A DNA stretch of 36,616 nucleotides from an uncultured Gammaproteobacteria bacterium. GTDB taxonomy: Bacteria > Pseudomonadota > Gammaproteobacteria > PS1 > Pseudothioglobaceae. The position numbers were made by a program, and so were the translations under genes. The notes below the pieces were generated by a model. The model did no database searches. It saw nothing but the letters and a program-made list of their open reading frames with translations, and was not told where the DNA came from. The stretch's first letter is position 1, and every line of letters begins with the position of its first letter. Of this stretch, positions 26,471 through 36,282 are shown piece after piece. The DNA is taken from contig CAJXHL010000008.1 in NCBI GenBank assembly GCA_913054335.1, positions 1 through 36,616 on the forward strand. The letters are read 5' to 3'.

Positions 26471-26555
26471 TGGTGCGGAAGGAGAGACTCGAACTCTCAC
26501 GTCTTGCGACACTGGAACCTAAATCCAGCGTGTCTACCAATTCCACCACTCCCGC
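26471..26555 (-). tRNA. tRNA-Leu (anticodon UAG)
   Basis: The minus strand folds as a class II tRNA: acceptor GCGGGAG pairs with CTTCCGC, the anticodon arm is CTGGA-TTTAGGT-TCCAG with anticodon TAG, there is a long variable arm (TGTCGCAAGACGT), a GTTCGAGTC T-loop, and the CCA end is encoded. It reads CUN leucine codons. It lies upstream of ccmF in the same direction. Confidence 0.95.
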
Positions 26556-26601
26556 GAAGAATGCAAATTATACCCAAAAAAATATCAGTTTTTTTCTAAT
26601 A

Positions 26602-26706
26602 GAGACCTTTTCATAAATAATCTTAATTTTTCTGAGTGGTAAAAATATGCCTTATAAAATAAAAAAAATCCACTATCAAATCTAAGATTATTTATGAAAA
26701 GGTCTC
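26602..26706. mobile_element. MITE-like element, copy B (105 bp, internally deleted)
   Basis: It has near-perfect terminal inverted repeats of about 24 bases starting GAGACCTTTTCATAAATAAT. The left-end block (ending TCTGAGTGGTAAAAAT) joins directly to the right-end block (ATGCCTTATAAAA...), so it is an internal deletion of the longer form seen in copies A and C. Flanking pentamers TAATA/TAACA match at four of five positions. It lies between tRNA-Leu and cysG. Confidence 0.85.
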
Positions 26707-26724
26707 TAACACAAAGAGAAAAAA

Positions 26725-28104
26725 CTAAGGATTCATCCAATTGAGCTTTTCGTGTAGTTTTACCACCTCGCCCACAATCAGTAAACTGGGTGCGCCAACT
26801 TTCTCTTTCCTGATCAGTTGAGGCAGTTCGACAAGTGTCGAGATATAGATTTTCTGCTCTGGCAAGGTGCCTTTTTCGATCAGTGCAATTGGCATATCTT
26901 TTCTCATACCGTGCTCAATCAGTCTTTCAGAAAGATTTTTTGCGCCACTCAGTGCCATATAAAAAACAATGGTTTGTTGCTCAGCAACAAACTCACCCCA
27001 AGGCAAGTCGCAAGTGCCGTCTTTTAGATGCGCAGTCACAAACCGGCAGGACTGAGAATAATCTCTGTGGGTTAGCGGAATGCCCGAATAGGTCGAGCAG
27101 CCAGAAGCAGCAGTGATGCCAGGCACCACCTGAAATGGGATGCCGTGTTCCGACAAGGTTTCAATCTCTTCACCGCCACGGCCAAAAATAAATGGGTCGC
27201 CACCCTTTAAACGGCAAACTCGTTTTCCAGATTTTGCTAACTTCACCAACTGCTCATTAATATCGCTTTGTCGGGAGGATTTACTACCAGCTTTTTTACC
27301 AACATAGACCAGCTCAGCATCACGCCTAACAAGCTCCATCACCGACTTTGACACAAGACGATCATATAACACAACGTCAGCTTGCTGCATCAATCGAAGC
27401 GCCTTAAAAGTAAGTAGGTCTGGATCACCAGGGCCTGCACCCACTAAATAAACTTCTCCTAATTTTTGAATCTTGGCATTCGCTAATTGCTGCTCTAAAT
27501 CAGCTTTGGCTTCCTTGATGCGACCGCTAAATACTTTTTCAGCAATATTGCCAGACAAAACCGACTCCCAAAATACTCGTCTGTCCTTAATATGAGAGAA
27601 TTGACGTTTCACTTGATCTCGATACTCTCCTGCAATCTCGGCGAGACGACCATAAGCACTAGGAATAATTGTCTCTAGCTTTGCTCTAATTATTCTCGCT
27701 AAAACGGGGGCTCTTCCGCCAGACGAAATCGCAATCAATAGCGGCGACCTGTCAACAATCGAAGGCATAATAAAACTTGAAAGTTCAGGCGCGTCAACGA
27801 CATTTACCGGGATATTGGCGGCAAACGCCAATCGAGAGACTTCTGCATTGAGTTTTTTATCGTCCGTTGCCGAAATAAGTAGGGCCTGATTTTGAATATC
27901 GGCCGCTGCAAAAGTTTTTTTGGTCAAAGTCAGCGTATCATCAACAGAGCGCTCAAGTAAGGTCTGGCAAAAACTTGGTGCTACACACTCTACGAGAGCG
28001 CCAGACTTTAAAAGTAAATTGATTTTCCTAAGGGCAATATCTCCACCACCAACAACCAAACATTGCTTTTGCGAGATTTTGAAAAAAATTGGAAGATAGT
28101 CCAT
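26725..28104 (-). CDS. cysG: Siroheme synthase CysG
   Basis: A trifunctional enzyme that converts uroporphyrinogen III to siroheme, the cofactor of sulfite and nitrite reductases. The 459-residue protein has the N-terminal NAD-binding dehydrogenase/ferrochelatase module ('VVGGGDIALRKINLLL', 'ISSGGRAPVLARIIR', about 1-150) and the C-terminal uroporphyrinogen methyltransferase module ('YLVGAGPGDPDLLTFKALR', 'RLKGGDPFIFGRGGEE', about 215-455). This full-length fusion matches E. coli CysG in size. It lies downstream of hda on the same strand, with a 60-base gap that carries a MITE-end remnant. Neighbouring sulfur or nitrogen genes do not show which reductase it serves. Confidence 0.96.
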   Translation of the reverse strand: MDYLPIFFKISQKQCLVVGGGDIALRKINLLLKSGALVECVAPSFCQTLLERSVDDTLTLTKKTFAAADIQNQALLISATDDKKLNAEVSRLAFAANIPVNVVDAPELSSFIMPSIVDRSPLLIAISSGGRAPVLARIIRAKLETIIPSAYGRLAEIAGEYRDQVKRQFSHIKDRRVFWESVLSGNIAEKVFSGRIKEAKADLEQQLANAKIQKLGEVYLVGAGPGDPDLLTFKALRLMQQADVVLYDRLVSKSVMELVRRDAELVYVGKKAGSKSSRQSDINEQLVKLAKSGKRVCRLKGGDPFIFGRGGEEIETLSEHGIPFQVVPGITAASGCSTYSGIPLTHRDYSQSCRFVTAHLKDGTCDLPWGEFVAEQQTIVFYMALSGAKNLSERLIEHGMRKDMPIALIEKGTLPEQKIYISTLVELPQLIRKEKVGAPSLLIVGEVVKLHEKLNWMNP

Positions 28105-28134
28105 TTGCCTGGCCTTTGAAAGCTTTATTATAGT

Positions 28135-28154
28135 GAGGCCTTTGCATAATTATG
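28135..28154. repeat. Solo remnant of a MITE terminal repeat
   Basis: GAGGCCTTTGCATAATTATG matches the terminal repeat of copy C (inverse right end GAGACCTTTGCATAAATCAT) closely over the first 15-16 bases, but no opposite end is present nearby. It lies between hda and cysG and may be all that is left of an excised or decayed element; chance similarity is possible. Confidence 0.4.
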
Positions 28155-28164
28155 AATTAACACG

Positions 28165-28833
28165 CTAAATGTCCAGTATTTTCTTTGCCAGTGGAATGCT
28201 AATACCTTGCTTGGCTTGCATTGATGCCTCATCCAGGCGGTCAATTGCCCCAAGCAACATGTTTATATCACGAGAATAATGTTTGAATAAATACGAGTAG
28301 ACTTTTTCATCAATATTCATATTTCTCTCACTCATCTGATTGTGCAGCGCTTCTTTCGTTTGCCCGTCATTAAGCGCTTCAAGCTGAAAAACAGCCGCTA
28401 AATTCAAACGTGTTTTTACGTCTTTCATCATATTTAATTCACCTGGTACTGAAGAACCACTGACAACAATATTGACATTCGATTGTCGAGCGCGGTTATA
28501 TAAATCAAACAATAAATGCTGTTGTGCCTCGCCAATAAAATCAATATTATCAATACTTAGCCAATCCAAATCGGCAACTATTTCAACCAGATAATCTGGA
28601 ATTTCATCTTCGCAATCAATAAATACTGCTTTTTTGCTTTGCTCAATTGCACTGAATACAACAGCTTGCAAAAGGTGTGTTTTTCCACAGCCAGTCGTGC
28701 CATATACATAAATTTCAGCGGCTTCATCAGCAGTAAAAAGTCTTCCAATTAGGCTTTGTATTTGCTCATTAGCAACAAAATTTTCTAGAGACATTTGAAC
28801 ATTCAAAGAGATTGGTAGCCCAAGTTGGTTCAT
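28165..28833 (-). CDS. hda: DnaA regulatory inactivator Hda
   Basis: Hda binds the DNA-loaded sliding clamp and stimulates ATP hydrolysis by DnaA, preventing over-initiation. The 222-residue AAA+ protein has the clamp-binding motif 'QLGLPISL' at residues 3-10, Walker A 'GTTGCGKT' at 45-52, Walker B 'WLSIDNIDF' near 95 and sensor/Arg-finger regions ('SGSSVPGEL', 'DVKTRLNLAAVF'). It lacks the DNA-binding domain IV of DnaA, which confirms Hda. The start overlaps the pgsA stop by four bases; this pairing suggests coupled translation. Confidence 0.94.
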   Translation of the reverse strand: MNQLGLPISLNVQMSLENFVANEQIQSLIGRLFTADEAAEIYVYGTTGCGKTHLLQAVVFSAIEQSKKAVFIDCEDEIPDYLVEIVADLDWLSIDNIDFIGEAQQHLLFDLYNRARQSNVNIVVSGSSVPGELNMMKDVKTRLNLAAVFQLEALNDGQTKEALHNQMSERNMNIDEKVYSYLFKHYSRDINMLLGAIDRLDEASMQAKQGISIPLAKKILDI

Positions 28834-29378
28834 TTCTTTGTCTCTTGCAACACGAATTGCCTAATCCAAAGCCACATATAGTCTGCACCACTGAGTGAGG
28901 TCGAAGTGGCAACAACAATAAATGCAATTTCAAACCACTCTACAAGGCCTTCTTGCAGTTGTGCCAAGACCAAAAACAACACCAAAATAATTTGCAATAC
29001 TGTGTTTAATTTGCTAATCCAAGTTGGTTGCAAACGTTCGTTTTCACTCTCCTCTTGACCAAGAAAATAACCCACGGTCGCTGCCACAATAATAAGATCT
29101 CTAAAGAAAATGAGTAATAATAGCCAAAAAGGCAGTATAGCAATCCAATACAAAGTGATAAAAGTACAAGTCAGTAGAATCTTGTCCGCCATCGGATCGA
29201 GGATCGAACCGAGCCTTGATTGCAAGGAGAATTGCTTGGCGAGCCAGCCGTCAAGTGCATCGGTAACGCCGGCGGAAAAAAACAACACGATAACCCAAAA
29301 ATATTGCTCTTTTAATAGCGCTATAACAATCGGAACTGTTAAAATAATGCGCAATATTGAGAGCGCATTAGGAAGCAT
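28830..29378 (-). CDS. pgsA: CDP-diacylglycerol-glycerol-3-phosphate 3-phosphatidyltransferase
   Basis: Makes phosphatidylglycerol phosphate, the committed step to phosphatidylglycerol and cardiolipin. The CDP-alcohol phosphotransferase motif D-x2-D-G-x2-A-x9-G-x3-D-x3-D reads 'DALDGWLAK...GSILDPMAD', with all acidic residues present; the usual Arg after Ala is Lys. There are several transmembrane helices. The track start at 29426 leaves only 21 bases to the divergent purM start. I prefer the Met at track residue 17, which gives 182 residues, the E. coli length, and an N-terminus 'MLPNALSILRIILTVP' typical of the family. The Met at residue 13 is also possible, and no start has a clear ribosome binding site. 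Confidence 0.9.
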   Translation of the reverse strand: MLPNALSILRIILTVPIVIALLKEQYFWVIVLFFSAGVTDALDGWLAKQFSLQSRLGSILDPMADKILLTCTFITLYWIAILPFWLLLLIFFRDLIIVAATVGYFLGQEESENERLQPTWISKLNTVLQIILVLFLVLAQLQEGLVEWFEIAFIVVATSTSLSGADYMWLWIRQFVLQETKK

Positions 29379-29447
29379 TGAAAAACCCATAAATATGTTG
29401 ACTTCTAATCGTTTATCACTAGCCATTAATTATACGGAAAAACCAAG

Positions 29448-30449
29448 ATGTCATCATTGACTTACAAGGACGCTGGTGTTGATATTACCAAAGGTAATGA
29501 CCTCATAGAACAAATCAAACCCATTGCTAAATCCACTATCCGCCCTGGCGTTTTAGCTGGATTGGGCGGCTTTGGCGCAATGTTTGAAATCCCGCTTGAT
29601 AAATACAAAAATCCGGTATTAATTTCAGGCACCGATGGCGTTGGCACCAAATTAAAGGTGGCGGAAATGCTCAATAAACACGATACAATTGGCATCGATT
29701 TAGTAGCAATGTGCGTAAACGACCTTATTGTTCAAGGCGCAGAGCCGTTATTTTTTCTTGATTACTACGCTACAGGCTCTCTTAATACCAATATTGCCAC
29801 TGCGGTCATTTCAGGAATTGGCGAAGGTTGTATCCAATCCGGCTGTGCTTTGATTGGCGGCGAAACCGCCGAAATGCCAGGCATGTACCAAGGCGAAGAA
29901 TATGACTTAGCAGGTTTTTGTGTTGGTATTGTTGAGAAAAGTAACATTATTGATGGCTCAAAAGTCTCAGTTGGCGACCACATTATCGCCTTAGCGTCAT
30001 CTGGCCCACATTCCAACGGTTATTCATTGATTCGCAAAGTTCTTGAAAGGGCCGAACCTAGTGAAAAGCAGCTGAATGACCTGATTGAGCCAACAAAAAT
30101 CTATGTTAAATCAATCCTTTCTATAATTGAAAATCACACTGTACACGCTATTTCTCATATTACCGGTGGTGGTCTTTTAGAAAACATACCAAGAGTGCTA
30201 CCAGAAGATTTAGGCGCAAAGCTTGATGTAAATTCTTGGCAAATGCCAGAAATATTTCAGTGGCTTCAAGCTCAAGGAAATATCGAGTCCAGTGAAATGC
30301 ATAGAGTGTTAAATTGTGGTGTTGGCATGGTGGTAATTGTGCCTAAAGATACGAGTGTGGACGTCATTAACAATCTCATAGATCTAGGCGAAACTGCTTG
30401 GCTAATTGGCGAAGTAATTAAGTCAACTGGCGAGCAAGTTATAATCTGA
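29448..30449 (+). CDS. purM: Phosphoribosylformylglycinamidine cyclo-ligase
   Basis: AIR synthetase, the fifth step of purine biosynthesis. The 333-residue protein has the PurM-family nucleotide and metal motifs: '[14 protein letters not shown]', '[25 protein letters not shown]' (seen in pieces), '[12 protein letters not shown]', '[14 protein letters not shown]' and '[17 protein letters not shown]'. The TGA stop straddles the left end of MITE-like copy C: its T comes from the flank and GA from the element. Without the element and one duplicated pentamer the frame would end in TAA at the same codon, three bases before the purN ATG. Confidence 0.97.
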   Translation: MSSLTYKDAGVDITKGNDLIEQIKPIAKSTIRPGVLAGLGGFGAMFEIPLDKYKNPVLISGTDGVGTKLKVAEMLNKHDTIGIDLVAMCVNDLIVQGAEPLFFLDYYATGSLNTNIATAVISGIGEGCIQSGCALIGGETAEMPGMYQGEEYDLAGFCVGIVEKSNIIDGSKVSVGDHIIALASSGPHSNGYSLIRKVLERAEPSEKQLNDLIEPTKIYVKSILSIIENHTVHAISHITGGGLLENIPRVLPEDLGAKLDVNSWQMPEIFQWLQAQGNIESSEMHRVLNCGVGMVVIVPKDTSVDVINNLIDLGETAWLIGEVIKSTGEQVII

Positions 30450-30716
30450 GGCCATTGCATAAACCATTTTAAAATTTGCTGAGTGATAATAATGAATAAA
30501 AAGAGTGTAATAATTTAAAATCAATAGCACAGCTATTGATGAGAATTTTTCTGCATTTTTTAACATTATTAGCCTCAACCCTTTGGGATAGGGGATTTTT
30601 ACCATTTCCCAGCGTTAAATTTCATCACTGGACAACAAGTAGAGTTTCAAAAATTATGCCTTGTAAAATACAAAAAATCCTACTATCAAATCTAAAATGA
30701 TTTATGCAAAGGTCTC
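30448..30716. mobile_element. MITE-like element, copy C (269 bp), splitting purM-purN
   Basis: Terminal inverted repeats begin GAGGCCATTGCATAAACCAT on the left and (inverse) GAGACCTTTGCATAAATCAT on the right. The element is flanked by a perfect 5-bp direct repeat AATCT (30443-30447 and 30717-30721), the clearest target duplication of the three copies and so perhaps the youngest insertion. The interior is collinear with copy A and contains a perfect CAATAGC/GCTATTG hairpin. No transposase is encoded. Confidence 0.88.
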
Positions 30717-30726
30717 AATCTAAACG

Positions 30727-31335
30727 ATGAATGGTGTTGTTCTCATCTCGGGTGGTGGTTCCAATTTACAGTCCATCATCGATAATGCGGATGAGATTGA
30801 CCTCTCAATACAATGTGTTATCAGCAACAAACCTAGTGCTTACGGGCTAAAGAGAGCCGCTCAAGCCAACATCCAAAACTGTATCATAGATCACCAACTA
30901 TTTGACTCAAGACAGGATTTCGATGTGGCGCTTATGAGTGCGATTGACGAATACCAACCTGAAATTGTTATTCTTGCTGGGTTTATGAGGATTCTGTCCG
31001 ATAAATTCATCAACAAATATCAAGGTAAAGTGCTTAACATTCACCCTTCACTACTACCAAAATATCCCGGATTAAATACCCATCAGAAAGCCATTGATGC
31101 AAACGATTCTGTGCACGGTGCTAGTGTGCATTTTGTCACCAAAATGCTAGACGGAGGCCCTGTCATTGCACAAAAGCAGGTTGAAATTAATACAGGAGAC
31201 AGCGCTAAAACCCTTGCAGAAAGAGTTTTAAGGCAGGAGCATGTATTATTCCCTAAAGTAATTCACTGGTATACTCGGGGAAGACTAAAGCTTCTGAATG
31301 ATACAACTGCAACACTGGATGGGCAAGTAATATGA
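30727..31335 (+). CDS. purN: Phosphoribosylglycinamide formyltransferase
   Basis: Transfers a formyl group from 10-formyl-tetrahydrofolate to GAR, the third step of purine synthesis. The 202-residue protein keeps the catalytic triad Asn104 and His106 ('LNIHPSLLPKYPG') and Asp142 ('MLDGGPVIAQ'), and the substrate loop 'VLISGGGSNLQSII' at its N-terminus. The start follows the right end of the MITE-like copy C by ten bases, so the original purMN operon now has a 277-base interruption. It overlaps the DUF3108 gene by four bases (ATGA). Confidence 0.96.
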   Translation: MNGVVLISGGGSNLQSIIDNADEIDLSIQCVISNKPSAYGLKRAAQANIQNCIIDHQLFDSRQDFDVALMSAIDEYQPEIVILAGFMRILSDKFINKYQGKVLNIHPSLLPKYPGLNTHQKAIDANDSVHGASVHFVTKMLDGGPVIAQKQVEINTGDSAKTLAERVLRQEHVLFPKVIHWYTRGRLKLLNDTTATLDGQVI

Positions 31336-32030
31336 AAAAAATACTCATCCTATGTCTAGGGTTGTTCTATTCACTTAGCTCAAATGCACTTAGCTCTTAT
31401 GAGGCCAACTATGATTTTTATGCAAGCTTGGGCATAGGCAGCATCAAGGTTGGCAATGCCGACTTTAAACTTGAAGCTGATGACCATCGATATATTTACA
31501 CTAACAATGCCTCAGTTAGCCCCCTTTGGCGCACAATATACGATTATTCTAGAACTGAAAAGAGTTCGGGCATAGTGGTCAATGGACAACTCATTAGCAA
31601 CAACTACGGACTTACGGAAACTAAGGACGACTCTGTTAAAAAAAATATTGAAATAAATATCTTTGCAGACCAAAGTTTTTCAATGGTTGGTGGGGTCAAA
31701 TATTTGAAGACTGGCCCAGGTAAAGTTGTTGATGAGCTCAACCTATACCTTGTTCTGTCTCAAGATATAAGTAAACAGCCATTGCAAAAAGTTTTTACCT
31801 ATCAGGTCGCTGATGGTGAGGGAATCAAGCTTCAAAGCTTTAGCGTCATGGGCAGCGAGATTGTGGAAATCGATAGCAAAAAACTACAAACAATAAAAAT
31901 TGAATGTCCTGAATTACATCTGACGCTTAACTTATCTGAGAAGTACGATTATCTACCCGTTTTAATTAAGAAATCTAATGGCAAAAGTCGCTACTACTTG
32001 ACCTTAACAAGCTACAAGAAAATACACTAA
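31332..32030 (+). CDS. DUF3108 periplasmic protein
   Basis: A 232-residue protein with a signal peptide ([19 protein letters not shown]) and a beta-rich mature part. The '[21 protein letters not shown]' opening (seen in pieces), the 'YSRTEKSSG' segment and the C-terminal '[22 protein letters not shown]' are typical of DUF3108 proteins, which often follow purN in gammaproteobacteria. The function is unknown; an envelope role is likely from the signal peptide. It overlaps the purN stop by four bases and its own stop overlaps the convergent uvrA stop by four bases, so no terminator fits between them. Confidence 0.85.
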   Translation: MKKILILCLGLFYSLSSNALSSYEANYDFYASLGIGSIKVGNADFKLEADDHRYIYTNNASVSPLWRTIYDYSRTEKSSGIVVNGQLISNNYGLTETKDDSVKKNIEINIFADQSFSMVGGVKYLKTGPGKVVDELNLYLVLSQDISKQPLQKVFTYQVADGEGIKLQSFSVMGSEIVEIDSKKLQTIKIECPELHLTLNLSEKYDYLPVLIKKSNGKSRYYLTLTSYKKIH

Positions 32031-34843
32031 AGATGCTGTTTAAGATATTTTGCAGTGAAAGACCTTTCTGAGAGGCAAATATCTTCAGGCGTCCCAACAG
32101 CAATAATCTCACCGCCTTTGTCTCCGCCCTCAGGCCCAAGATCAACTACCCAGTCCGCTGTTTTTATCACATCTAGGTTATGCTCGATAATGACGATCGT
32201 GTTATTTCTATCCCTAAGTCGCATAATAACGCTAAGCAGTTGATTGATATCGTGAAAATGTAGACCTGTTGTAGGCTCATCCAAAATATAAAGCGTTTTA
32301 CCTGTATCTACTTTTGAGAGCTCTTTTGACAATTTCACACGTTGCGCCTCACCACCCGATAAAGTTGTCGCATTTTGACCTAAAGTGATGTAAGTTAAAC
32401 CAACATCCACCAGTGTTTGTAATTTCTGTGAAATTTTCGGAATTGCATGGAAAAAATCCAACGCATCCTCAACAGTCATTTCTAACACTTCTGCAATACT
32501 CTTGCCTTTGTACGTAATCTCTAATGTCTCACGGTTGTAACGATGGCCAGTGCAGACATCGCAAGATACATAAATATCTGGTAAAAAATGCATTTCAACT
32601 TTGATTAATCCATCGCCTTTACAAGCTTCACAGCGCCCACCCTGAACATTAAAGCTAAAACGACCCGCCTTATAGCCCCTTGATCGCGACTCTAGAGTTT
32701 GGGCGAACAAATCTCTAATTAGAGTGAATGCACCAGTATAAGTTGCAGGATTAGACCTAGGTGTTCTACCAATAGGGCTTTGGTCAATACTAACTACTTT
32801 ATCAAATAGGTTCATGCCCTCAATACGCTCATAAGGTGCGACTTCAACCTGGGCCCTATTAAGAATTTTAGATGCCAGTAAATACAAAGTATTATTAATC
32901 AAAGTAGATTTTCCAGAGCCAGAAACGCCAGTAATACAGGTCAGCACACCAACTGGTATTTCCAAATCAACGGTTTTTAAATTATTACCACTTGCGCCAA
33001 AGATGCGAAGCCACTGCTCTGCATTTTTTCTTATTTTTGGCGTTTGTATCATTTGACGGCCACTAAGATAATCACCAGTTAATGAATTCGTGTTTGCAAT
33101 CACTTCCTCAGGACTGCCACAAGCAATAATTTCACCGCCGTGTACGCCTGCACCTGGACCTATATCAATGACATAGTCTGCTTGTCTAATCGCATCTTCA
33201 TCATGCTCTACAACAATTACCGTATTACCCAAATCTCTCAAATAGATCAGAGTATTAAGCAGTTTCTGATTGTCACGTTGATGAAGGCCGATCGACGGTT
33301 CATCTAATACATACAACACCCCCACCAGTCCAGCACCAATCTGTGAGGCAAGTCGTATTCTTTGCGCCTCACCTCCAGAAAGAGTATTGGCTTTTCGCTC
33401 TAAAGATAGATAATCCAAGCCAACATTAATTAAAAAGTGTAGGCGTTGAATAATTTCTTTCAGAATCTTACTGGCAATCTCTCCTCGCTTGCCTTCGAGT
33501 GTCAATGTATCGAAAAACTCAAATGCTTGTCCGATAGATAACTTGGTAATGTTGGACAAATTCCGATCGCGAATGAATACATTTCTTGCAGCTGTATTGA
33601 GGCGGTCACCATTACATGTGGCGCAAGGCTTGCTAACAACATATCTCGATAACTCCTCTCTAACTGTTCGAATTTCACTTTCGGCGTAGCGTCTAATCAT
33701 TCTAGGAATAATCCCTTCAAAAGGTTTTTTCTTATTTGACCAGCCTTTTCTGCCCTTAATTTTTGAGAAATCCATTTCATCGTCGCCACTACCAAAAAGA
33801 ACAATAAGCTGATGCTCTGGTGATAATTCATTGAATGGTTTATCAATCGAAAAACCATAGTGAAGACCTACTATAGAAAGCATCTGATAAAAGTATGCAT
33901 TATGTTTACTCCAACCATAAATCGCACCATCCTCCAAGCTAAGCTCTGGATTAGCGACAACTTTCTCCTCATCAAAAACCTCTTTAACGCCGAGACCTGC
34001 GCAGTCTTCACAAGCGCCCACAGGGTTGTTAAAAGAAAACAATCTGGGTTCTAACTCATTCAAGGAATAACCACAGTGCGCACAGGCAAATTTAGATGAA
34101 AAAGTCATTTCATTCCAGTCAACATCGGCCTCCATTGGGCCAACTTTAGCAATGCCAGCACTCATATTCACTGCCGTTTCAAGAGATTCAGATAGCCGTG
34201 AAGAAATATCATTTCTAACTTTTAATCGATCAACAACAATCTCTATAGTGTGAAATTTAGCACCATCCAAGTCACTAAGCTCTTCCAAATAGAGAATTTC
34301 TCCATCTACTCTCGCCCTCAAAAAGCCTTGATGGGATAATTCATTCAATAACTTTTTATGACTGCCTTTGCGGTTTTGCACAATGGGTGCAAGGATGAGT
34401 ATTTTCTCACCCTCAGGCAATTCAAGAATACTGTCGACCATTTGTGAAATGGTCTGAGACTGAAGAGGGGTTTGATGCTCTGGACATTTTGGATTTCCAA
34501 CTCTGGCGTACAATAATCTCAGATAATCATAAATCTCGGTGATTGTTCCAACTGTCGATCTAGGGTTATGAGAGGTAGCCTTTTGCTCAATTGAAATTGC
34601 CGGCGACAAACCCTCAATATGATCAACATCTGGTTTTTCCATCAAGGACAAGAACTGCCTAGCATAAGCCGACAAGGATTCAACATATCGCCTTTGACCT
34701 TCAGCATAAATAGTGTCAAAGGCCAATGAAGACTTACCCGATCCTGACAAACCGGTAATGACAACCAACTTATTCCTAGGAAGAGTGACATCTATGTTCT
34801 TTAAATTGTGAACTCTAGCGCCGCGAATACTGATCATATCCAT
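32027..34843 (-). CDS. uvrA: Excinuclease ABC subunit UvrA
   Basis: The damage-recognition ATPase of nucleotide excision repair. The 938-residue protein (E. coli 940) has two ABC modules: Walker A '[14 protein letters not shown]' near residue 31 and '[14 protein letters not shown]' near 640, with signatures '[13 protein letters not shown]' and '[13 protein letters not shown]'. Zinc-binding cysteine clusters lie at 'CAHCGY...CEDCAGLG', and 'CEACKGDG...[10 protein letters not shown]'. The 89 bases between it and divergent pyrH show no CTGT-N8-ACAG LexA box, so SOS control is not evident. Confidence 0.97.
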   Translation of the reverse strand: MDMISIRGARVHNLKNIDVTLPRNKLVVITGLSGSGKSSLAFDTIYAEGQRRYVESLSAYARQFLSLMEKPDVDHIEGLSPAISIEQKATSHNPRSTVGTITEIYDYLRLLYARVGNPKCPEHQTPLQSQTISQMVDSILELPEGEKILILAPIVQNRKGSHKKLLNELSHQGFLRARVDGEILYLEELSDLDGAKFHTIEIVVDRLKVRNDISSRLSESLETAVNMSAGIAKVGPMEADVDWNEMTFSSKFACAHCGYSLNELEPRLFSFNNPVGACEDCAGLGVKEVFDEEKVVANPELSLEDGAIYGWSKHNAYFYQMLSIVGLHYGFSIDKPFNELSPEHQLIVLFGSGDDEMDFSKIKGRKGWSNKKKPFEGIIPRMIRRYAESEIRTVREELSRYVVSKPCATCNGDRLNTAARNVFIRDRNLSNITKLSIGQAFEFFDTLTLEGKRGEIASKILKEIIQRLHFLINVGLDYLSLERKANTLSGGEAQRIRLASQIGAGLVGVLYVLDEPSIGLHQRDNQKLLNTLIYLRDLGNTVIVVEHDEDAIRQADYVIDIGPGAGVHGGEIIACGSPEEVIANTNSLTGDYLSGRQMIQTPKIRKNAEQWLRIFGASGNNLKTVDLEIPVGVLTCITGVSGSGKSTLINNTLYLLASKILNRAQVEVAPYERIEGMNLFDKVVSIDQSPIGRTPRSNPATYTGAFTLIRDLFAQTLESRSRGYKAGRFSFNVQGGRCEACKGDGLIKVEMHFLPDIYVSCDVCTGHRYNRETLEITYKGKSIAEVLEMTVEDALDFFHAIPKISQKLQTLVDVGLTYITLGQNATTLSGGEAQRVKLSKELSKVDTGKTLYILDEPTTGLHFHDINQLLSVIMRLRDRNNTIVIIEHNLDVIKTADWVVDLGPEGGDKGGEIIAVGTPEDICLSERSFTAKYLKQHL

Positions 34844-34932
34844 AATAACAAGCTGATTTATTGAGGGACAAAGGGTTTATTATACGCACGCCTTGTGTAA
34901 AATCACTATTTTGTAACGAATCCGTTGAGTAA

Positions 34933-35655
34933 ATGGCCACATACCGTCGAATTTTGCTTAAGCTAAGCGGCGAAGCCTTGGCGAGTGAAAACAATAACAT
35001 TGATCCACTAACCCTAGACAAAGTGGTTTCTATCGTACGCTCAGCACTTGATTTAGGCGTAGAAGTTGCCATTGTGATCGGTGGCGGTAATATCTTTCGT
35101 GGAGCAAGCCTTGCCCAAGCTGGAATGAACCGCGTCACAGGCGATCATATTGGCATGTTGGCAACAGTAATGAATGCATTGGCAATTGCTGACGCCTTTG
35201 AAAGGCAACAAATACCCTCAAAAGTTATGTCAGGCTTCCCTATTGGCGGTGGTGTATGCGACCCTGTTGATCACAAAAAAGCCAAGGAAGCACTGTCTCA
35301 AGGCAAAGTGGTTATCTTCTCAGCAGGCACTGGCAGTCCTTGTTTTACAACAGACACAGGCGCAGCACTCAGGGCAATTGAAGTAGACGCTGATGTTGTT
35401 TTTAAAGCCACTAAAGTAGATGGTATATATTGTAGTGACCCTGTTAAAAATCCAAACGCGACAAAATATAATGCTCTCAGTTTTAATGAGGCAATTGAAA
35501 AAAACTTAGCGGTAATGGATACGGCTGCATTTGCGCTTTGCCGCGAACACAATATTAATATTTGCGTTTTCTCTATGCTGGACGACGTCAATACTTTATC
35601 AAATATTTTAAATGGACGCTCAATTGGCACAATTGTGAGTCAAAACGGAGACTGA
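34933..35655 (+). CDS. pyrH: UMP kinase PyrH
   Basis: Phosphorylates UMP to UDP. The 240-residue amino-acid-kinase-fold protein has '[12 protein letters not shown]' at residue 5, the nucleotide loop '[14 protein letters not shown]' near 55, '[19 protein letters not shown]' near 138 and '[13 protein letters not shown]' near 160. It is followed three bases later by frr, the conserved pyrH-frr pair, but rpsB-tsf are absent upstream, where divergent uvrA lies. Confidence 0.97.
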   Translation: MATYRRILLKLSGEALASENNNIDPLTLDKVVSIVRSALDLGVEVAIVIGGGNIFRGASLAQAGMNRVTGDHIGMLATVMNALAIADAFERQQIPSKVMSGFPIGGGVCDPVDHKKAKEALSQGKVVIFSAGTGSPCFTTDTGAALRAIEVDADVVFKATKVDGIYCSDPVKNPNATKYNALSFNEAIEKNLAVMDTAAFALCREHNINICVFSMLDDVNTLSNILNGRSIGTIVSQNGD

Positions 35656-35657
35656 AC

Positions 35658-36215
35658 ATGATTAATGAAATTCATAACGATGCAGACGATCGCATGAAAA
35701 AATCCTTTGCAGCACTAGAATCTAATTTTAGTAAAATTCGCGCAGGACGTGCACACCCCTCTTTATTAGAGCAAATCCAGGTTGAGTATTACGGCTCAAT
35801 GGTTCCCATCTCTCAGGTTTCAAACATCACTGCTGAGGACGCTAGAACCATTAAAGTCTCCCCTTGGGAAAAAGACATGGTAGCACCAATTGAAAAGGCA
35901 ATTATGAGTTCTGATCTAGGCCTAAACCCAACAACTATGGGGCTAATTATGCGAATTCCATTACCAGCATTGACAGAAGAGCGACGTAAGGAGTTAGTAC
36001 GTGTCGTTCGTGACGAGGCCGAACATGCAAAAATTGCCATTAGAAATATTCGTAGAGATGCAATTTCCGACTACCGTGAACTTTTGAAAGAAAAAGAAAT
36101 ATCAGAAGATGAATCGCATCGCGCTGAAGATAATACTCAAAAAATTACCGATTTACATATTACAGAAATTGAAAAGGCTCTCCATGACAAAGAAAATTCA
36201 TTATTAGAAATTTAA
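35658..36215 (+). CDS. frr: Ribosome recycling factor
   Basis: Splits post-termination ribosomes with EF-G. The track begins at 35562 inside pyrH; the ATG at 35658 has GGAG upstream and gives 185 residues, the E. coli length. Conserved segments are '[25 protein letters not shown]' (seen in pieces), '[14 protein letters not shown]', '[15 protein letters not shown]' and '[19 protein letters not shown]'. uppS and cdsA, which usually follow, are replaced by a strong terminator. Confidence 0.97.
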   Translation: MINEIHNDADDRMKKSFAALESNFSKIRAGRAHPSLLEQIQVEYYGSMVPISQVSNITAEDARTIKVSPWEKDMVAPIEKAIMSSDLGLNPTTMGLIMRIPLPALTEERRKELVRVVRDEAEHAKIAIRNIRRDAISDYRELLKEKEISEDESHRAEDNTQKITDLHITEIEKALHDKENSLLEI

Positions 36216-36232
36216 CCGCTTTATCAGCCAAT

Positions 36233-36258
36233 AAAAAACCCGCTTACGCGGGTTTTTT
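36233..36258. terminator. Bidirectional intrinsic terminator
   Basis: AAAAAACCCGC-TTAC-GCGGGTTTTTT is an 11-bp perfect stem with A/T runs on both sides. It serves frr on the plus strand and the convergent alanine-rich gene on the minus strand. Confidence 0.93.
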
Positions 36259-36282
36259 ATTGACACTATCTACAATCTAATC

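Noticed and set aside
26237-26512. 91-aa ORF overlapping tRNA-Leu and the ccmF start
   Set aside because: It reads through the tRNA gene and its inverted repeats and has no coding character.
34844-34932. LexA/SOS box between uvrA and pyrH
   Set aside because: I looked for CTGT-N8-ACAG on both strands and found none.
35562-35657. N-terminal extension of frr in the ORF track
   Set aside because: It lies inside pyrH; the ATG at 35658 gives the conserved family length with a good ribosome binding site.
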